Numbered from the stretch's first letter, positions 52,201 through 57,900 are shown. The stretch: 64,000 nt of DNA from Atherix ibis (GCA_958298945.1 OY282605.1:116432267-116496266), one strand, 5' to 3'. Translations and numbers: made by a program. The notes: a model not told the origin generated them from the letters alone.

Positions 52201-55128
52201 TTCAAAGTTATTATGATATATTTATTTTATGTACGAGTATATATATAACGAGAATGAGTTAAAAAGCAAAGAACCCTTTTGAAATATAATTTTATTAGCT
52301 TTTTTTTTAAGTTTAATTAGAAAGGATAAAAATTATCAAATCCCAACTTTTAAGTCAATTATCCTATAGGCTCTAAGGGACATTACGAACGAATAACGAT
52401 AAAAATTGTTGAAACTATAGCGAAATTATAAAAAATTTATCCTTTTCCATGGACTAAAATATCATTCATTATAACTAAAGATATTTTTTTTATAAATTTT
52501 ATTTGATATCTAGAACTACAGAAACATTTGAACAAGGTAGATTTTATGACAAAGACGCTACAATGACAGAAGAGGAAGATGTGAGAGTAAACACCCCCCC
52601 CCCCCCTGGCGTTTTCCAACCAAACAAGTCATTTTTACTTTTCGAGATATTTATCTTTAAACACCGATGAGAGAGGAGAGTTTTTAACCAAGAAGATTAT
52701 AGTTGGAAGATAATCGACAATGAAACTTTTTATAACGAGCAACATATAAATTTTGAACAAATTGAACAGTTAAGTTATGATGAATAACTTTGTGACAAAC
52801 ATACGAGGTCTGTTCAAAAAGTATCGCGAATTTTGAATTTACGCGGGTTACGTATATTCGTTTTGCGATTTTTTTTGTGACGTTAAGTTGGTACTCATGT
52901 CTCTCACTTATGCCGACAAGTTCGGCCATTTTGAATGTTCAGTTAATTTTTGACAGCTGCTTTACTTGCACTTGACACCTGCTTCACTTGCATTTTCGAC
53001 CAAAAACAGCATCGCATTAACATTCTTCTATTGCAGGGGCGTGGTGTATCATGAGTTATTGCCACAGGGTTGAACGGTCAATAAGGAATATTACCTGCAA
53101 GTTATGCGCAAGTTGCGTGAAGCAATCCATCAGAAACGCCCGGATTTGTGAAAGAACAAAAATTGGCTTTTGCATCATGATAACGCCCCTGCTCACGCAT
53201 CGTTGCTTGTGCGCGAAATTTTGGCCAAAAACAACACACTAATAATGCCACAGCCACCATATTCCCCAGATCTGGCCTCCTGTGACTTTTTCTTGTTTCC
53301 GAAACATTCTTTGATCCATTTTTTGGAATGGGCAAAAATCGAAGACGAGCCAAAAACACGTGTAAGCAAAGCAGCTGTCAGAAATTAACTGAACATTCAA
53401 AATGGCCGAATTTGTCGGCATAAGTGATGCACATGAGTACCACCATAACGCCACAAAAAATCGAAAATCGAATATATGTAAACCGCGGAAATTCAAAATT
53501 CGCGATACTTTTTGCACAGACCTCGTAGAATGGAGCAAGAACGATTTTTGGAAGGATTTTAAATTGAGATCAAATTTTCTATCATTAAAATAATTCTCAA
53601 ACTAAAGAAATCAGCTATGTCCGCCTATAAGCCCATCATTTAATACTGACTTTTCCGAAATATCACCTGTTAAGGCTGGTATACCAAGGTTATCTTCTTG
53701 GTCCACTTTTATAAATATAATTTTTACAACTATCACATCCCAACTAATCCTAAATTAAACGCAACTAATGGAATGAAATTTTCATTAAGGTATATAGGGA
53801 TGGCTTATAAGGTAAACTTTACCCTCTGCAAAAATGCAGGCATCTTTTGGAAAATATCATTCCGCCAAAAGGGAAAAAACGCTACCTGTAAAAAAGACGA
53901 ACAATTAACTATTTTAATTAACTTCCACGTTAAAATTAAGAAGGACCTTCGTCCAAAAATTTAAAACGACGTAAACTTGTACTGGAGAATTTCGGAATAT
54001 TTCGAATACCAATTTTTCCTTCATTGGGTAAACATTTTCAATTATTTTCTTATCCTCTATCCTCCCACTTCTTTTACTCCCAAATCATCATTATACCCTC
54101 ATAAGAAATTAGGAGAATAATAATAGCAAATTCAATATTTTTCTCTTGCCAACAAAATAAAATATTCGATAGCAAATAAAGCCTAATTTATTTTTCCTCT
54201 AGAATACACCTAATTATGTAAAAACCAATTCAATGTTGTTAATATACAAAAGAAAGAAAAAATAAAGATATTTCAAACATGATTGAACCCGATACCCGAT
54301 AGACCCTTATTTAACGCATCCGTAATTATTTTCTAAGGAATATAAATTAGAATTTTATATGAAAATAGATATCATAATTTTGTTAAGAATTTTATGAAAT
54401 TTCAAATTGGTTCTTATGCTATAATGAAGTAATTAATTCGAAAGCAATCAGGTGTAAAATAGGAAAAAAGAATAAGTTATTTAGTTTGAAATTAATCGAT
54501 TACACTTACCCTGTACACCGCCTTTATCAAGAAAATTACTTAAATTAAATGTGGAATTACTAGATGCTAAGTATTGCATAAATCTCTGAAAAAAAAATTA
54601 GAAAATTCAAATATTATGGTTTTTGCAAAGATAAATAAATTAAATGTGAAATTGAAAAAAATATAATCAAAATAAATGAAATCATTTTCTTTTAGATGAA
54701 AATTGTTCTTTTTTGCTGAACATTCCAAATGGAAATATTTATTTTTCAAAGCACTCTATGCAAATTAAATCGAAAATTGAATAAATTATATATAAAATCA
54801 TTTTTAATAAAATTGTTTGAGCATAAAATTCTTTGCAGTATTTCATATACAATTCAGAGAAAATGTATTTGAAAATGCAATCAAAATAAAATTGCATTGT
54901 TTCGATTTATGAGTGTTATTATAAGACTTCATCATAAATTCATATTCCCTTAAAATGGAAACAATTTTTCAATATTCTTTCTTACCTCATTTCCATATGC
55001 GAGCAGGTGATGTACTGTGATGAGAGATTTGTACACAACCACCCAATTTGCATTTTGTGATCTTTCAATAAGTAAATTGGCCAAATGTGGAATGGATACG
55101 TTTGGTTCATTTGTACAATGTACGAGAT
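15227..55128 (-). CDS. lap: lap / AP180-CALM clathrin assembly protein, 15 exons, 5' end outside window
   Basis: Spliced gene read from 55128 down to the stop at 15227-15229. Exons joined: 54986-55128, 54510-54585, 51991-52011, 51264-51366, 46999-47120, 46646-46839, 43137-43273, 39151-39268, 38800-39097, 38237-38329, 34513-35034, 24410-24653, 22207-22306, 17575-17664, 15227-15472. All junctions are GT-AG and phases agree; the sum is 834 whole codons plus stop. Residues 1 to about 235 are the ANTH domain (stretches such as [38 protein letters not shown]), which in this family binds PIP2 and cargo SNAREs at endocytic sites. The tail is low complexity with NPF motifs (EH-domain ligands) and a DPF near the C-terminus (AP-2 type ligand). 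The family recruits clathrin and sets vesicle size. The first coding exon (about 45 residues) is not seen. Family identity is strong; the symbol assumes a fly orthologue. Confidence 0.93.
16020..16510 (-). pseudogene. decayed IS630/Tc1-type transposase relic in lap intron
   Basis: On the minus strand the block [20 protein letters not shown] is readable at about 16395-16340, with a ruined downstream part to 16030. The 14-mer CACATATGGTATAG occurs twice (near 16198 and 16246), a local duplication. No intact ends. It lies in the last intron. Confidence 0.6.
17575..17664 (-). CDS. lap: lap exon, tail
   Basis: 90 nt, phase 0 to 0. Acceptor GTTGCGTAG, donor GTAAGAT. It encodes [20 protein letters not shown] then [10 protein letters not shown]. 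Confidence 0.88.
17665..19740. other. lap: lap intron sequence, nothing certain recognised
   Basis: First part of the 17665-22206 intron. AT-rich, with a less AT-rich island at about 18880-19110 that has an open frame of 80 codons but no recognisable protein. The stretch around 18300-18560 is also unassigned. Confidence 0.4.
19746..19818. repeat. 32-bp perfect inverted repeat spanning host flank and mariner end
   Basis: 19746-19777 is the exact reverse complement of 19787-19818, with a 9-nt loop (TCAAAAAGT). The left arm is host DNA (TTTCCCGCTCATTCC), the TA target and the first bases of the family A end; the right arm is the same sequence inverted and placed inside the element. It replaces the element's 3' end up to about the CTCATGATGC block. 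Confidence 0.9.
19766..20640 (-). mobile_element. family A mariner, rearranged copy in lap intron
   Basis: Bounded by TA-CGAGGTCTGTTC at 19766 and AACAGACCTCG-TA at 20640; coding direction minus. The C-terminal half, including the second and third catalytic Asp, is missing and its place is taken by the inverted flank duplication at 19787-19818. What remains runs from the 5' end through the helix-turn-helix to [11 protein letters not shown]. Confidence 0.85.
19801..20410 (-). pseudogene. family A transposase, N-terminal and central part only
   Basis: The upstream frame reads [20 protein letters not shown] and [20 protein letters not shown]; a later frame from 20109 reads [40 protein letters not shown] (first catalytic Asp) and [17 protein letters not shown] frameshift separates the two, and the rest of the catalytic domain is lost. 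Confidence 0.8.
20641..22206. other. lap: lap intron sequence with a short local duplication
   Basis: Rest of the 17665-22206 intron. Around 20808-20875 the phrase GAGAAAAACAATAATG is repeated with small changes. Otherwise AT-rich, and no transposon was recognised. Confidence 0.4.
22207..22306 (-). CDS. lap: lap exon, tail (VQWNSPKN)
   Basis: 100 nt, phase 2 to 0. Acceptor CACTGGTATAG, donor GTAAGTA. It encodes [20 protein letters not shown] and [13 protein letters not shown], matching the conserved tail block of the family. Confidence 0.9.
23080..23570 (+). pseudogene. decayed IS630/Tc1-type transposase relic in lap intron
   Basis: Near 23370-23560 the plus strand reads [20 protein letters not shown] followed, after damage, by [20 protein letters not shown]. 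These are the second catalytic Asp block and the third catalytic block of the QDGATCH group; the third acidic residue is Asn here. Upstream, 23087-23350 is noisy. Confidence 0.65.
23710..23810. repeat. dispersed repeat, copy 1
   Basis: The stretch beginning TTCTGACTCGACTGTGGTAA is shared with about 32194-32330, including the following block ending in AACTGAGATGTC-type sequence, which is inverted in one place. It is probably a decayed non-autonomous element of unknown type. Confidence 0.55.
24410..24653 (-). CDS. lap: lap exon, FDALGDV and poly-Q segment
   Basis: 244 nt, phase 1 to 2. Acceptor TAAATAAAG, donor GTATGTAAT. It reads [15 protein letters not shown], then HQQQQQQQQ, then the conserved [20 protein letters not shown]. 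The conserved blocks mark it as AP180/CALM family. The Gln run is CAG/CAA mixed and may vary in length. Confidence 0.9.
24654..26874. other. lap: lap intron, AT-rich with microsatellites
   Basis: First part of the 24654-34512 intron. It holds an ATT/TTA microsatellite near 25185-25220 and many poly(T) tracts. No gene was recognised. Confidence 0.45.
26944..28140 (+). mobile_element. mariner nested inside a family A mariner
   Basis: About 1.2 kb, flanked by TA and by inverted ends: left TAAGTTGTAGTAAAAAGTAA, right the complement of TGAGGTGTAGTAAAAAGAAA. Removing it rejoins family A sequence seen uninterrupted in the copy at 48223-49094 (ATTCATGAATA joined to the KFGDYF coding end). It lies very near the 3' end of the host element. 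Confidence 0.85.
27125..28062 (+). pseudogene. transposase of the nested mariner, broken
   Basis: ATG at 27125 opens [19 protein letters not shown], followed by two helix-turn-helix regions and [15 protein letters not shown]. The conserved GDEKW has TAG at 27545-27547 in place of Trp, just after the first catalytic Asp. Downstream a deletion removes part of the linker; then [20 protein letters not shown], the [11 protein letters not shown] block (second Asp) and, after a one-base shift near 27845, [12 protein letters not shown] (third Asp, intact) and the C-terminus [14 protein letters not shown]. All three acidic residues survive, but the frame is broken. Confidence 0.85.
28129..29135 (-). 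pseudogene. family A transposase, nearly complete
   Basis: From ATG at 29135 ([20 protein letters not shown]) the frame runs through the helix-turn-helix to LNISNGS. A deletion of roughly 30 bp with loss of frame near 28840 interrupts it. From 28842 one long frame holds [20 protein letters not shown] (first Asp), [12 protein letters not shown] (second) and [12 protein letters not shown] (third), with 34 residues between the second and third, i.e. DD34D. It ends GGDKIYEV: the last residues and the TAG stop come from the end of the nested mariner. With a single lesion in the N-terminal half, this is the most intact family A copy. Confidence 0.85.
29343..30730. other. lap: lap intron sequence, AT-rich, nothing recognised
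   Basis: Homopolymer-rich intron DNA between two transposon insertions. No coding exon was found. Confidence 0.45.
30732..31511 (+). mobile_element. IS630/Tc1-type element relic with matching ends
   Basis: About 780 bp with short inverted ends GGTTATCC at 30733 and its complement GGATAACC at about 31504-31511. On the plus strand the remains read [32 protein letters not shown], then a gap, then YDLTALNFF and [20 protein letters not shown]. The QDGATCH block is deleted and the third acidic residue is Asn. Non-autonomous. Confidence 0.68.
32194..32335. repeat. dispersed repeat, copy 2
   Basis: Shares TTCTGACTCGACTGTGGTAA and the following bases with 23710-23810. It sits immediately left of the Mos1-like mariner at 32357. 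Confidence 0.55.
32357..33522 (+). mobile_element. Mos1-like (mauritiana subfamily) mariner, copy 2
   Basis: 1166 bp with inverted ends: left TACCAGGGGTATAAGCTTAA at 32357 and right complement of TACCAGGTGTATAAGCTTAA ending 33522, TA included. Both ends are intact apart from one mismatch. It lies in the 24654-34512 lap intron. Confidence 0.88.
32479..33446 (+). pseudogene. Mos1-like transposase, broken, copy 2
   Basis: ATG at 32479 ([20 protein letters not shown]). A deletion of about 30 bp in the linker and a TGA at 32833-32835 break the first half. [11 protein letters not shown] (first Asp) survives near 32900, and Trp to TAA occurs at 33028-33030. A deletion removes the HDNAPSHTSK block (second Asp) near 33185. 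The C-terminal part, [20 protein letters not shown] (third Asp) to the GKYFE end, is open from 33195 to 33446. Confidence 0.82.
33523..34512. other. lap: lap intron sequence, AT-rich
   Basis: No feature recognised between the Mos1-like element and the long tail exon. Confidence 0.45.
34513..35034 (-). CDS. lap: lap exon, long disordered tail segment with NPF and poly-Q
   Basis: 522 nt, phase 1 to 1. It starts [19 protein letters not shown] and contains a third NPF, a Gln-rich stretch (HQQQQPIP), Ala-rich and Ser/Pro-rich segments, and the [19 protein letters not shown] motif. The end is placed at GGAG|GTCTTG because this exactly supplies the first base needed to read GFDALGDV in the next exon. 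That donor is weak, and the acceptor (ATTACTTACAAG) lacks a good pyrimidine tract, so inclusion may be regulated. The open frame runs on to 34466 past the proposed donor. Confidence 0.8.
35035..36230. other. lap: lap intron sequence, nothing recognised
   Basis: AT-rich. Around 36115-36190 the words GACGACTATT and CAGACTTCAC are each repeated about 55 bp apart, a small local duplication. Confidence 0.4.
36290..36680 (+). pseudogene. decayed IS630/Tc1-type transposase relic in lap intron
   Basis: Plus strand reads DEAHFLAR near 36325 and the phrase GTATATGGAGTTCCGAAAAC that parallels the GSENP block of the other copies. It ends with ATGGCAAGGTCCA and AATTGGATAA, the same tail as at 31440-31511 and 49650-49720. 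Heavily deleted. Confidence 0.55.
36690..38236. other. lap: lap intron sequence, homopolymer rich
   Basis: No coding or mobile sequence was recognised; long poly(A) and poly(T) tracts. Confidence 0.45.
38237..38329 (-). CDS. lap: lap exon, Thr/Ser-rich, symmetric phase 1
   Basis: 93 nt, phase 1 to 1, so it can be skipped without a frame change. Acceptor ATTTTGAATAG, donor GTAAGTG. It encodes [20 protein letters not shown] and ends GNTEPA. Likely part of an alternatively spliced tail, because the next exon is also symmetric. Confidence 0.82.
38800..39097 (-). CDS. lap: lap exon, disordered tail with two NPF motifs
   Basis: 298 nt, phase 0 to 1. Acceptor TTTGTTTGTAG, donor GTACATAT. It contains VTNPFLSS and LSNPFSDIF, both NPF ligands for EH domains such as those of Eps15 and intersectin, plus DDLLQL and an Ala/Pro-rich stretch. 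It ends NGMDP plus one base. Confidence 0.9.
39151..39268 (-). CDS. lap: lap exon, start of disordered tail, two possible acceptors
   Basis: 118 nt when the proximal acceptor is used (CTCTCTTCTACTAG), ending with donor GTGAACA. It encodes [18 protein letters not shown] and the conserved [14 protein letters not shown] second AG 48 nt upstream, giving an exon end at 39316, is in the same frame and would add 16 residues ([15 protein letters not shown] region). The proximal site has the better pyrimidine tract. Confidence 0.85.
39269..39316 (-). other. lap: lap alternative 48-nt 5' extension of exon (tandem acceptors)
   Basis: An AG at 39317-39318 on the plus-strand scale (TGATAATAG) gives the same phase as the proximal acceptor and an open frame of 16 codons. 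It lies just after a long poly(A) tract on the coding strand, so its pyrimidine tract is poor and usage is uncertain. Confidence 0.35.
39317..40738. other. lap: lap intron sequence, poly(A/T) and AAT microsatellite
   Basis: Contains an AAT microsatellite near 40156-40172 and several poly(A) tracts of 10 bases or more. No gene was recognised. Confidence 0.45.
40860..41040. repeat. decayed short tandem repeat (AATATTAGCTGA type)
   Basis: Phrases such as AAATATTAGCTGAATAA, AATATTTGCTGATTAA and AATATTAGCTGAGTAAC recur every 20-30 bases. The core AGCTGAATAA also occurs in the satellite at 10435-12835, so this may be an old relative of it. Confidence 0.5.
41349..42457 (+). mobile_element. mellifera-like mariner in lap intron
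   Basis: About 1.1 kb. Left end GGGTTGGCAACTAAGTGATT near 41351; right end is the complement of GACCAACTAAGTGATTGCGG near 42430-42455. The ends and protein type suggest the mellifera/cecropia group of mariners; the exact subfamily is uncertain. TA duplications are not clearly intact. Confidence 0.8.
41534..42380 (+). pseudogene. mellifera-like mariner transposase, broken, third Asp changed
   Basis: ATG at 41534 ([20 protein letters not shown]), TAA at 41666-41668 where a Trp-containing block begins, then a shift near 41690. A deletion fuses KKLDLW directly to the ITGDEKW block (first Asp present). A further deletion removes the linker before [20 protein letters not shown] (second Asp present). 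The third catalytic position is Asn (SSNYHLF; AAT at 42235-42237). The C-terminal remnant reads [15 protein letters not shown]. Confidence 0.82.
43137..43273 (-). CDS. lap: lap exon, end of ANTH domain
   Basis: 137 nt, phase 0 to 2. Acceptor TTTCATATAG, donor GTATATT. It reads [20 protein letters not shown] then [19 protein letters not shown], the conserved end of the folded region; disordered sequence follows. The intron upstream holds the R1-type LINE in the same orientation as the gene. Confidence 0.93.
43615..46286 (-). mobile_element. R1-clade LINE, 5'-truncated, 14-bp target duplication
   Basis: The direct repeat ATGATAGAAAAACA lies at 43601-43614 and 46287-46300 and exactly brackets the element. 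It is clearly richer in G and C than the surrounding intron. Coding direction is minus, the same as lap. The 5' end starts inside the endonuclease domain ([20 protein letters not shown]). The 3' part, 43615 to about 44158, is untranslated and has no obvious poly(A) tail. Confidence 0.9.
44159..46286 (-). pseudogene. R1-type ORF2 relic: endonuclease end, reverse transcriptase, zinc-knuckle region
   Basis: From 46286 leftward one frame reads the endonuclease end ([11 protein letters not shown]), the linker and the RT start [21 protein letters not shown] stop and shift follow near 45430, and a deletion near 45318 joins the [15 protein letters not shown] block to [30 protein letters not shown] and MVRGCPQG follow. 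At about 45040 a deletion of roughly 100 codons removes the catalytic YADD box and joins to [18 protein letters not shown]. The C-terminal domain then runs to 44340 and, after a break, to 44159 with a Cys/His region ([12 protein letters not shown]). It cannot be active. Confidence 0.85.
46646..46839 (-). CDS. lap: lap exon, ANTH domain core
   Basis: 194 nt, phase 1 to 0. Acceptor TTTTTTCTACAG, donor GTAAATA. It encodes [20 protein letters not shown], then the [20 protein letters not shown] region and [12 protein letters not shown]. This is the best-conserved exon of the gene. Confidence 0.94.
46999..47120 (-). CDS. lap: lap exon, ANTH domain
   Basis: 122 nt, phase 2 to 1. Acceptor ATTTATAG, donor GTATGTT. 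It encodes [20 protein letters not shown] then [20 protein letters not shown]. The intron upstream (47121-51263) has been invaded by at least three transposons, but the splice sites are intact. Confidence 0.93.
47121..48222. other. lap: lap intron sequence, nothing recognised
   Basis: First part of the 47121-51263 intron. AT-rich; no transposon or exon was recognised here. Confidence 0.4.
48223..49094 (+). mobile_element. family A mariner, internally deleted, plus orientation
   Basis: 872 bp between TA-CGAGGTCTGTTC at 48223 and GAACAGACCTCG at 49090. Normal 5' end on the left and 3' end on the right. A large deletion joins the N-terminal region (NDEKR) directly to [15 protein letters not shown]. 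Confidence 0.86.
48374..48990 (+). pseudogene. family A transposase, deleted copy
   Basis: N-terminal frame 48374-48709 reads [24 protein letters not shown] sequence (here LDQRIC), [11 protein letters not shown], then jumps to [12 protein letters not shown] sequence and [13 protein letters not shown] second frame carries [20 protein letters not shown] and [20 protein letters not shown]. The first and second catalytic Asp are deleted, and the third is Gly (HCGFFLF). Confidence 0.8.
49110..49721 (+). pseudogene. IS630/Tc1-type transposase relic between two mariners
   Basis: Plus strand reads [20 protein letters not shown], then after damage [16 protein letters not shown] (third catalytic Asp kept) and [16 protein letters not shown]. 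It ends ATGGCAAGGTCTAGG and TTGGATAACCCC at 49709-49721, the same tail as the copies at 30732-31511 and 36290-36680. Confidence 0.65.
49761..50979 (-). mobile_element. family A derivative with two 5' ends (220-bp inverted termini), copy 1
   Basis: Right side is a normal family A 5' end in minus orientation. Left side, 49761-49981, is also a 5' end, in plus orientation and including the CATTCCAAAAAATGGATC start region. The two termini (49761-49981 and 50760-50979) are about 220-bp inverted repeats. Between them the coding region runs from the N-terminus to the DFFLFPK block, then joins the inverted end at GAAT|GTTTCGG. The 3' end is absent. TA is present at both ends. Confidence 0.85.
50000..50775 (-). 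pseudogene. family A transposase within the two-5'-end element
   Basis: Minus-strand frames: [20 protein letters not shown] and [20 protein letters not shown] (50775-50580), [20 protein letters not shown], then [20 protein letters not shown] with ITGDESC (first Asp region, Trp changed to Cys), then a ruined block around [12 protein letters not shown]. Several shifts. No intact frame. Confidence 0.78.
51264..51366 (-). CDS. lap: lap exon, ANTH domain
   Basis: 103 nt, phase 1 to 2. Acceptor TTATTTTCAG, donor GTAAGAT. It encodes [20 protein letters not shown] followed by [13 protein letters not shown], a highly conserved part of the ANTH helical solenoid. Confidence 0.93.
51991..52011 (-). CDS. 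lap: lap 21-nt microexon, probably a cassette
   Basis: A 21-nt segment flanked by an acceptor (ATTCTTCAAG) and a consensus donor (GTAAGTTA). It is symmetric phase 1 to 1 and adds AVGARIG, giving [15 protein letters not shown] in the ANTH domain. Skipping it leaves VQGYDMSP, which also matches the family. The excellent donor, exact phase and open frame support a real exon; whether it is always included cannot be told from DNA. Confidence 0.72.
   Translation of the reverse strand, partial: APLEHE
52012..52800. other. lap: lap intron sequence with a 13-base C run
   Basis: AT-rich intron DNA. A run of 13 C bases lies at 52594-52606, striking in this composition. No other feature recognised. Confidence 0.5.
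52802..53527 (+). mobile_element. family A derivative with two 5' ends, copy 2, deleted
   Basis: Left end TA-CGAGGTCTGTTC at 52802 is a 5' end in plus orientation; right end 53306-53527 is again a 5' end, inverted. The internal junction, CCGAAAC|ATTCTTTGATCC at 53305/53306, is the same as in copy 1 read from the other strand. The N-terminal coding region is deleted between about 52980 and 53000, next to a local duplication (CTGCTTTACTTGCAC and CTGCTTCACTTGCAT). Confidence 0.85.
53000..53305 (+). pseudogene. family A transposase, C-terminal catalytic part
   Basis: Plus strand reads FDQKQH-type sequence at 53000-53020, deleted past the first Asp, then [44 protein letters not shown] (second Asp) and [15 protein letters not shown] (third Asp), where it is cut by the inverted 5' end. 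Stops and shifts present. Confidence 0.78.
53528..54509. other. lap: lap intron sequence, nothing recognised
   Basis: AT-rich. Open frames such as 53698-53964 plus have no recognisable protein and no splice context. Confidence 0.4.
54510..54585 (-). CDS. lap: lap exon, ANTH domain
   Basis: 76 nt, phase 0 to phase 1. Acceptor TTTTTTTTTCAG, donor GTAAGTG. It reads [15 protein letters not shown] and ends VQ plus one base (G). It can splice either to the 21-nt microexon or directly to the exon at 51264-51366, both giving an open frame. Confidence 0.92.
54986..55128 (-). CDS. lap: lap exon, ANTH domain helices (first visible exon)
   Basis: 143 nt, begins with two bases of a split codon and ends in phase 0. 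Acceptor is TTTCAG (55129-55134 side), donor GTAAGA. It encodes conserved ANTH sequence including [20 protein letters not shown] and ends HHLLAYGNE. The split first codon is probably Tyr by comparison with the family. The preceding exon, which should hold the PIP2-binding lysine cluster, is not in 55129-64000 as far as I can read. Confidence 0.92.
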
Positions 55129-55369
55129 CTGAAATTTCAAAATAAAATAAAATTAAAAATTAAATTTTCATAATTATTATATTTAAAAGAGAATTTTGAA
55201 CTTAAATAAGTATTTTTCTTCAAGACGATGAAGTGAATCCATTTCCATTTTAATTGAAAATCAACAGCAGAAAATTTATTTTCAAATGTGAAATTACAAA
55301 TGAAAAAAAACTCACTAAAATAATTGCTTTTATGATCAAAGATTATTTTTATTTAAAATACAATATGTT

Positions 55370-57900
55370 AACGAACATCAACAAAATGACCTAATATCAA
55401 AATAAAAATTTCGTAAATTTTTCATTCTTCTAAGAGAAAAGAGTGCAAAGAATTTTAAAAAAATATTTTCTCGTATTCAGCTCCAGATGACTTTGTTGCA
55501 AATGTGGAACTTAAAGGATTTCAAATGTGGAACTTAATTTTTTCATTCTTCTGAGAGAAAAGAGTGCAAAGAATTTTTAAAAAATATTTTCTCGTATTCA
55601 GCGCCAGCATAATTTTTTCGTATTGCCACCAGATGGCATTCTCAAAAATATTTTAAAAAAATATAATTTTCTTTGAAAAAATCAAATTTTCATGTAAAAA
55701 ACTGATTTAATCTTTTGCAGAAATTTATTTTCAACTCACAGAAACCAACAAAAAAAACCAACCCTCATTAAAATGACCTTAATACCATATAAATAAAAAT
55801 TTCATAAATTTTCCATTTTGTTTGAATACTTTTTGAAGGATAAAGTGTAAGGAATTAAAAAAAAAATATTTTCTCGTATTCAGCATTAGATGGTTTTGTT
55901 ACAAATGTGGAACTTAAAAGGATTTCAAGTGTGGAACTTAAATTTTTCATTCTTCTAAGAGAAAAGAGTGCAAAGAATTTTTAAAAAATATTTTCTCGTA
56001 TTCAGCGCCAGCATAATTTTTTCGTATTTGCCACCAGATAGCTTTCTCAAAAATATTTTAAAAAAATGTAATTTTCTTTGAAAAAATCAAATTTTATATG
56101 TAAAAAACTGATTTAATCTTTTGCAGAAATTTATTTTCAACTCACAGAAACCAACAAAAAAACCAACCCTCATTAAAATGACCTATATAACATATAAATA
56201 AAAATTTCATAAATTTTCCATTTTGATTGAATACTTTTTGAAGGATAAAGTGTAAAGAATTTAAAAAAAATGTTTTCTCGTATTCAGCACCAGGTGGCTT
56301 TGTTGCAAATGTGGAACTTAAAAGGATTTCAAATGTGGAACTTAACTTTTTCATTCTTCTGGGAGAAAAGAGTGCAAAGAATTTTTAAAAAATATTTTCT
56401 CGTATTCAGCGCCCGCATAATTTTTTCGTATTTGCCACCAGATGGCATTCTCAAAAATATTTAAAAAAAATATAATTTTCTTTGAAAAAATCAAATTTTC
56501 ATGTAAAAAACTGATTTAATCTTTTGCAGAAATTTATTTTCAACTCACAGAAACCAACAAAAAAAACCAACCCTCATTAAAATGACCTTAATACCATATA
56601 AATAAAAATTTCATAAATTTTCCATTTTGTTTGAATACTTTTTGAAGGATAAAGTGTAAGGAATTAAAAAAAAATATTTTCTCGTATTCAGCATTAGATG
56701 GTTTTGTTACAAATGTGGAACTTAAAAGGATTTCAAGTGTGGAACTTAAATTTTTCATTCTTCTAAGAGAAAAGAGTGCAAAGAATTTTTAAAAAATATT
56801 TTCTCGTATTCAGCGCCAGCATAATTTTTTCGTATTTGCCACCAGATAGCTTTCTCAAAAATATTTAAAAAAAATGTAATTTTCTTTGAAAAAATCAAAT
56901 TTTCATGTAAAAAACTGATTTAATCTTTTGCAGAAATTTATTTTCAACTCACAGAAACCAACAAAAAAAACCAACCCTCATTAAAATGACCTATATAACA
57001 TATAAATAAAAATTTCATAAATTTTCCATTTTGATTGAATACTTTTTGAAGGATAAAGTGTAAAGAATTTAAAAAAATATTTTCTCCTATTCAGCACCAG
57101 ATGGCTTTGTTGCAAATGTGAAACTTAAAAGGATTTCAAATGTGGAACTTAAATTTTTCATTCTTCTGGGAGAAAAGAGTGCAAAGAATTTTTTAAAAAT
57201 ATTTTCTCGTATTCAGCGCCAGCATAATTTTTTCGTATTTGCCACCAGATAGCATTCTCAAAAATATTTTGAAAAAATATAATTTTTTTTTCAAAAAATC
57301 AAATTTTTCATGTAAAAAACTGATTTAATCTTTTGCAGAAATTTATTTTCAACTCACAGAAACCAACAAAAAAAACCAACCCTCATTAAAATGACCTAAA
57401 TAACATGAAAATAAAAATTTCATAAATTTTCCATTTTGTTTGAATACTTTTTGAAGGATAAGGTGTAAAGAATTTAAAAAAAATATTTTCTCGTATTCAG
57501 CACCAAATGGCTTTGTTGCAAATGTGGAACTTAAAAGGATTTCAAGTGTGGAACTTAAATTTTTCATTCTTCTGAAAGAAAACAGTGCAAAGAATTTAAA
57601 AAAAATATTTTCTCGTATTCAGCGCCAGGTGGCTTTCACGAAAATGTGGAGCTTAAAAGGTTTTCACAGTAACATTTTTTCATATTTGCCACCAGATGGC
57701 TTTTTCAAAAATATTTTCAAAAAATATAATTTTCTTTGCAAAAATCAAATTTTACATGTAAAAAAATGATTTAATTTTTTGCAAAAATTTATTTTCATCT
57801 CATAGAATCCAACATCAAAATGACCTAACATAAAAGTAAAAAATTTCATAAATTTTGCTTTTTTTTAATCCTTTTTGAAGTACAAAGTGTAAGGAATTTT
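55370..57900. repeat. satellite: 404-bp unit with 808-bp dimeric organisation
   Basis: The landmark GAAACCAACA recurs at 55741, 56146, 56550, 56954 and 57359, spacing 404-405. Alternate units resemble each other more: units at 55741 and 56550 share ATGACCTTAATACC and a GCATTAGATGGTTTTG variant, while those at 56146 and 56954 share ATGACCTATATAAC and GCACCAG-type variants. So the array is a two-monomer higher-order repeat of about 808 bp. Edges are diverged, and single blocks such as CACCAGATGGCTT persist to about 58320. Confidence 0.9.

Noticed and set aside
53698..53964. 88-codon open frame on the plus strand
   Set aside because: Lys/Asn/Phe-rich with no homology pattern; it sits in a lap intron and has no transcription signals.
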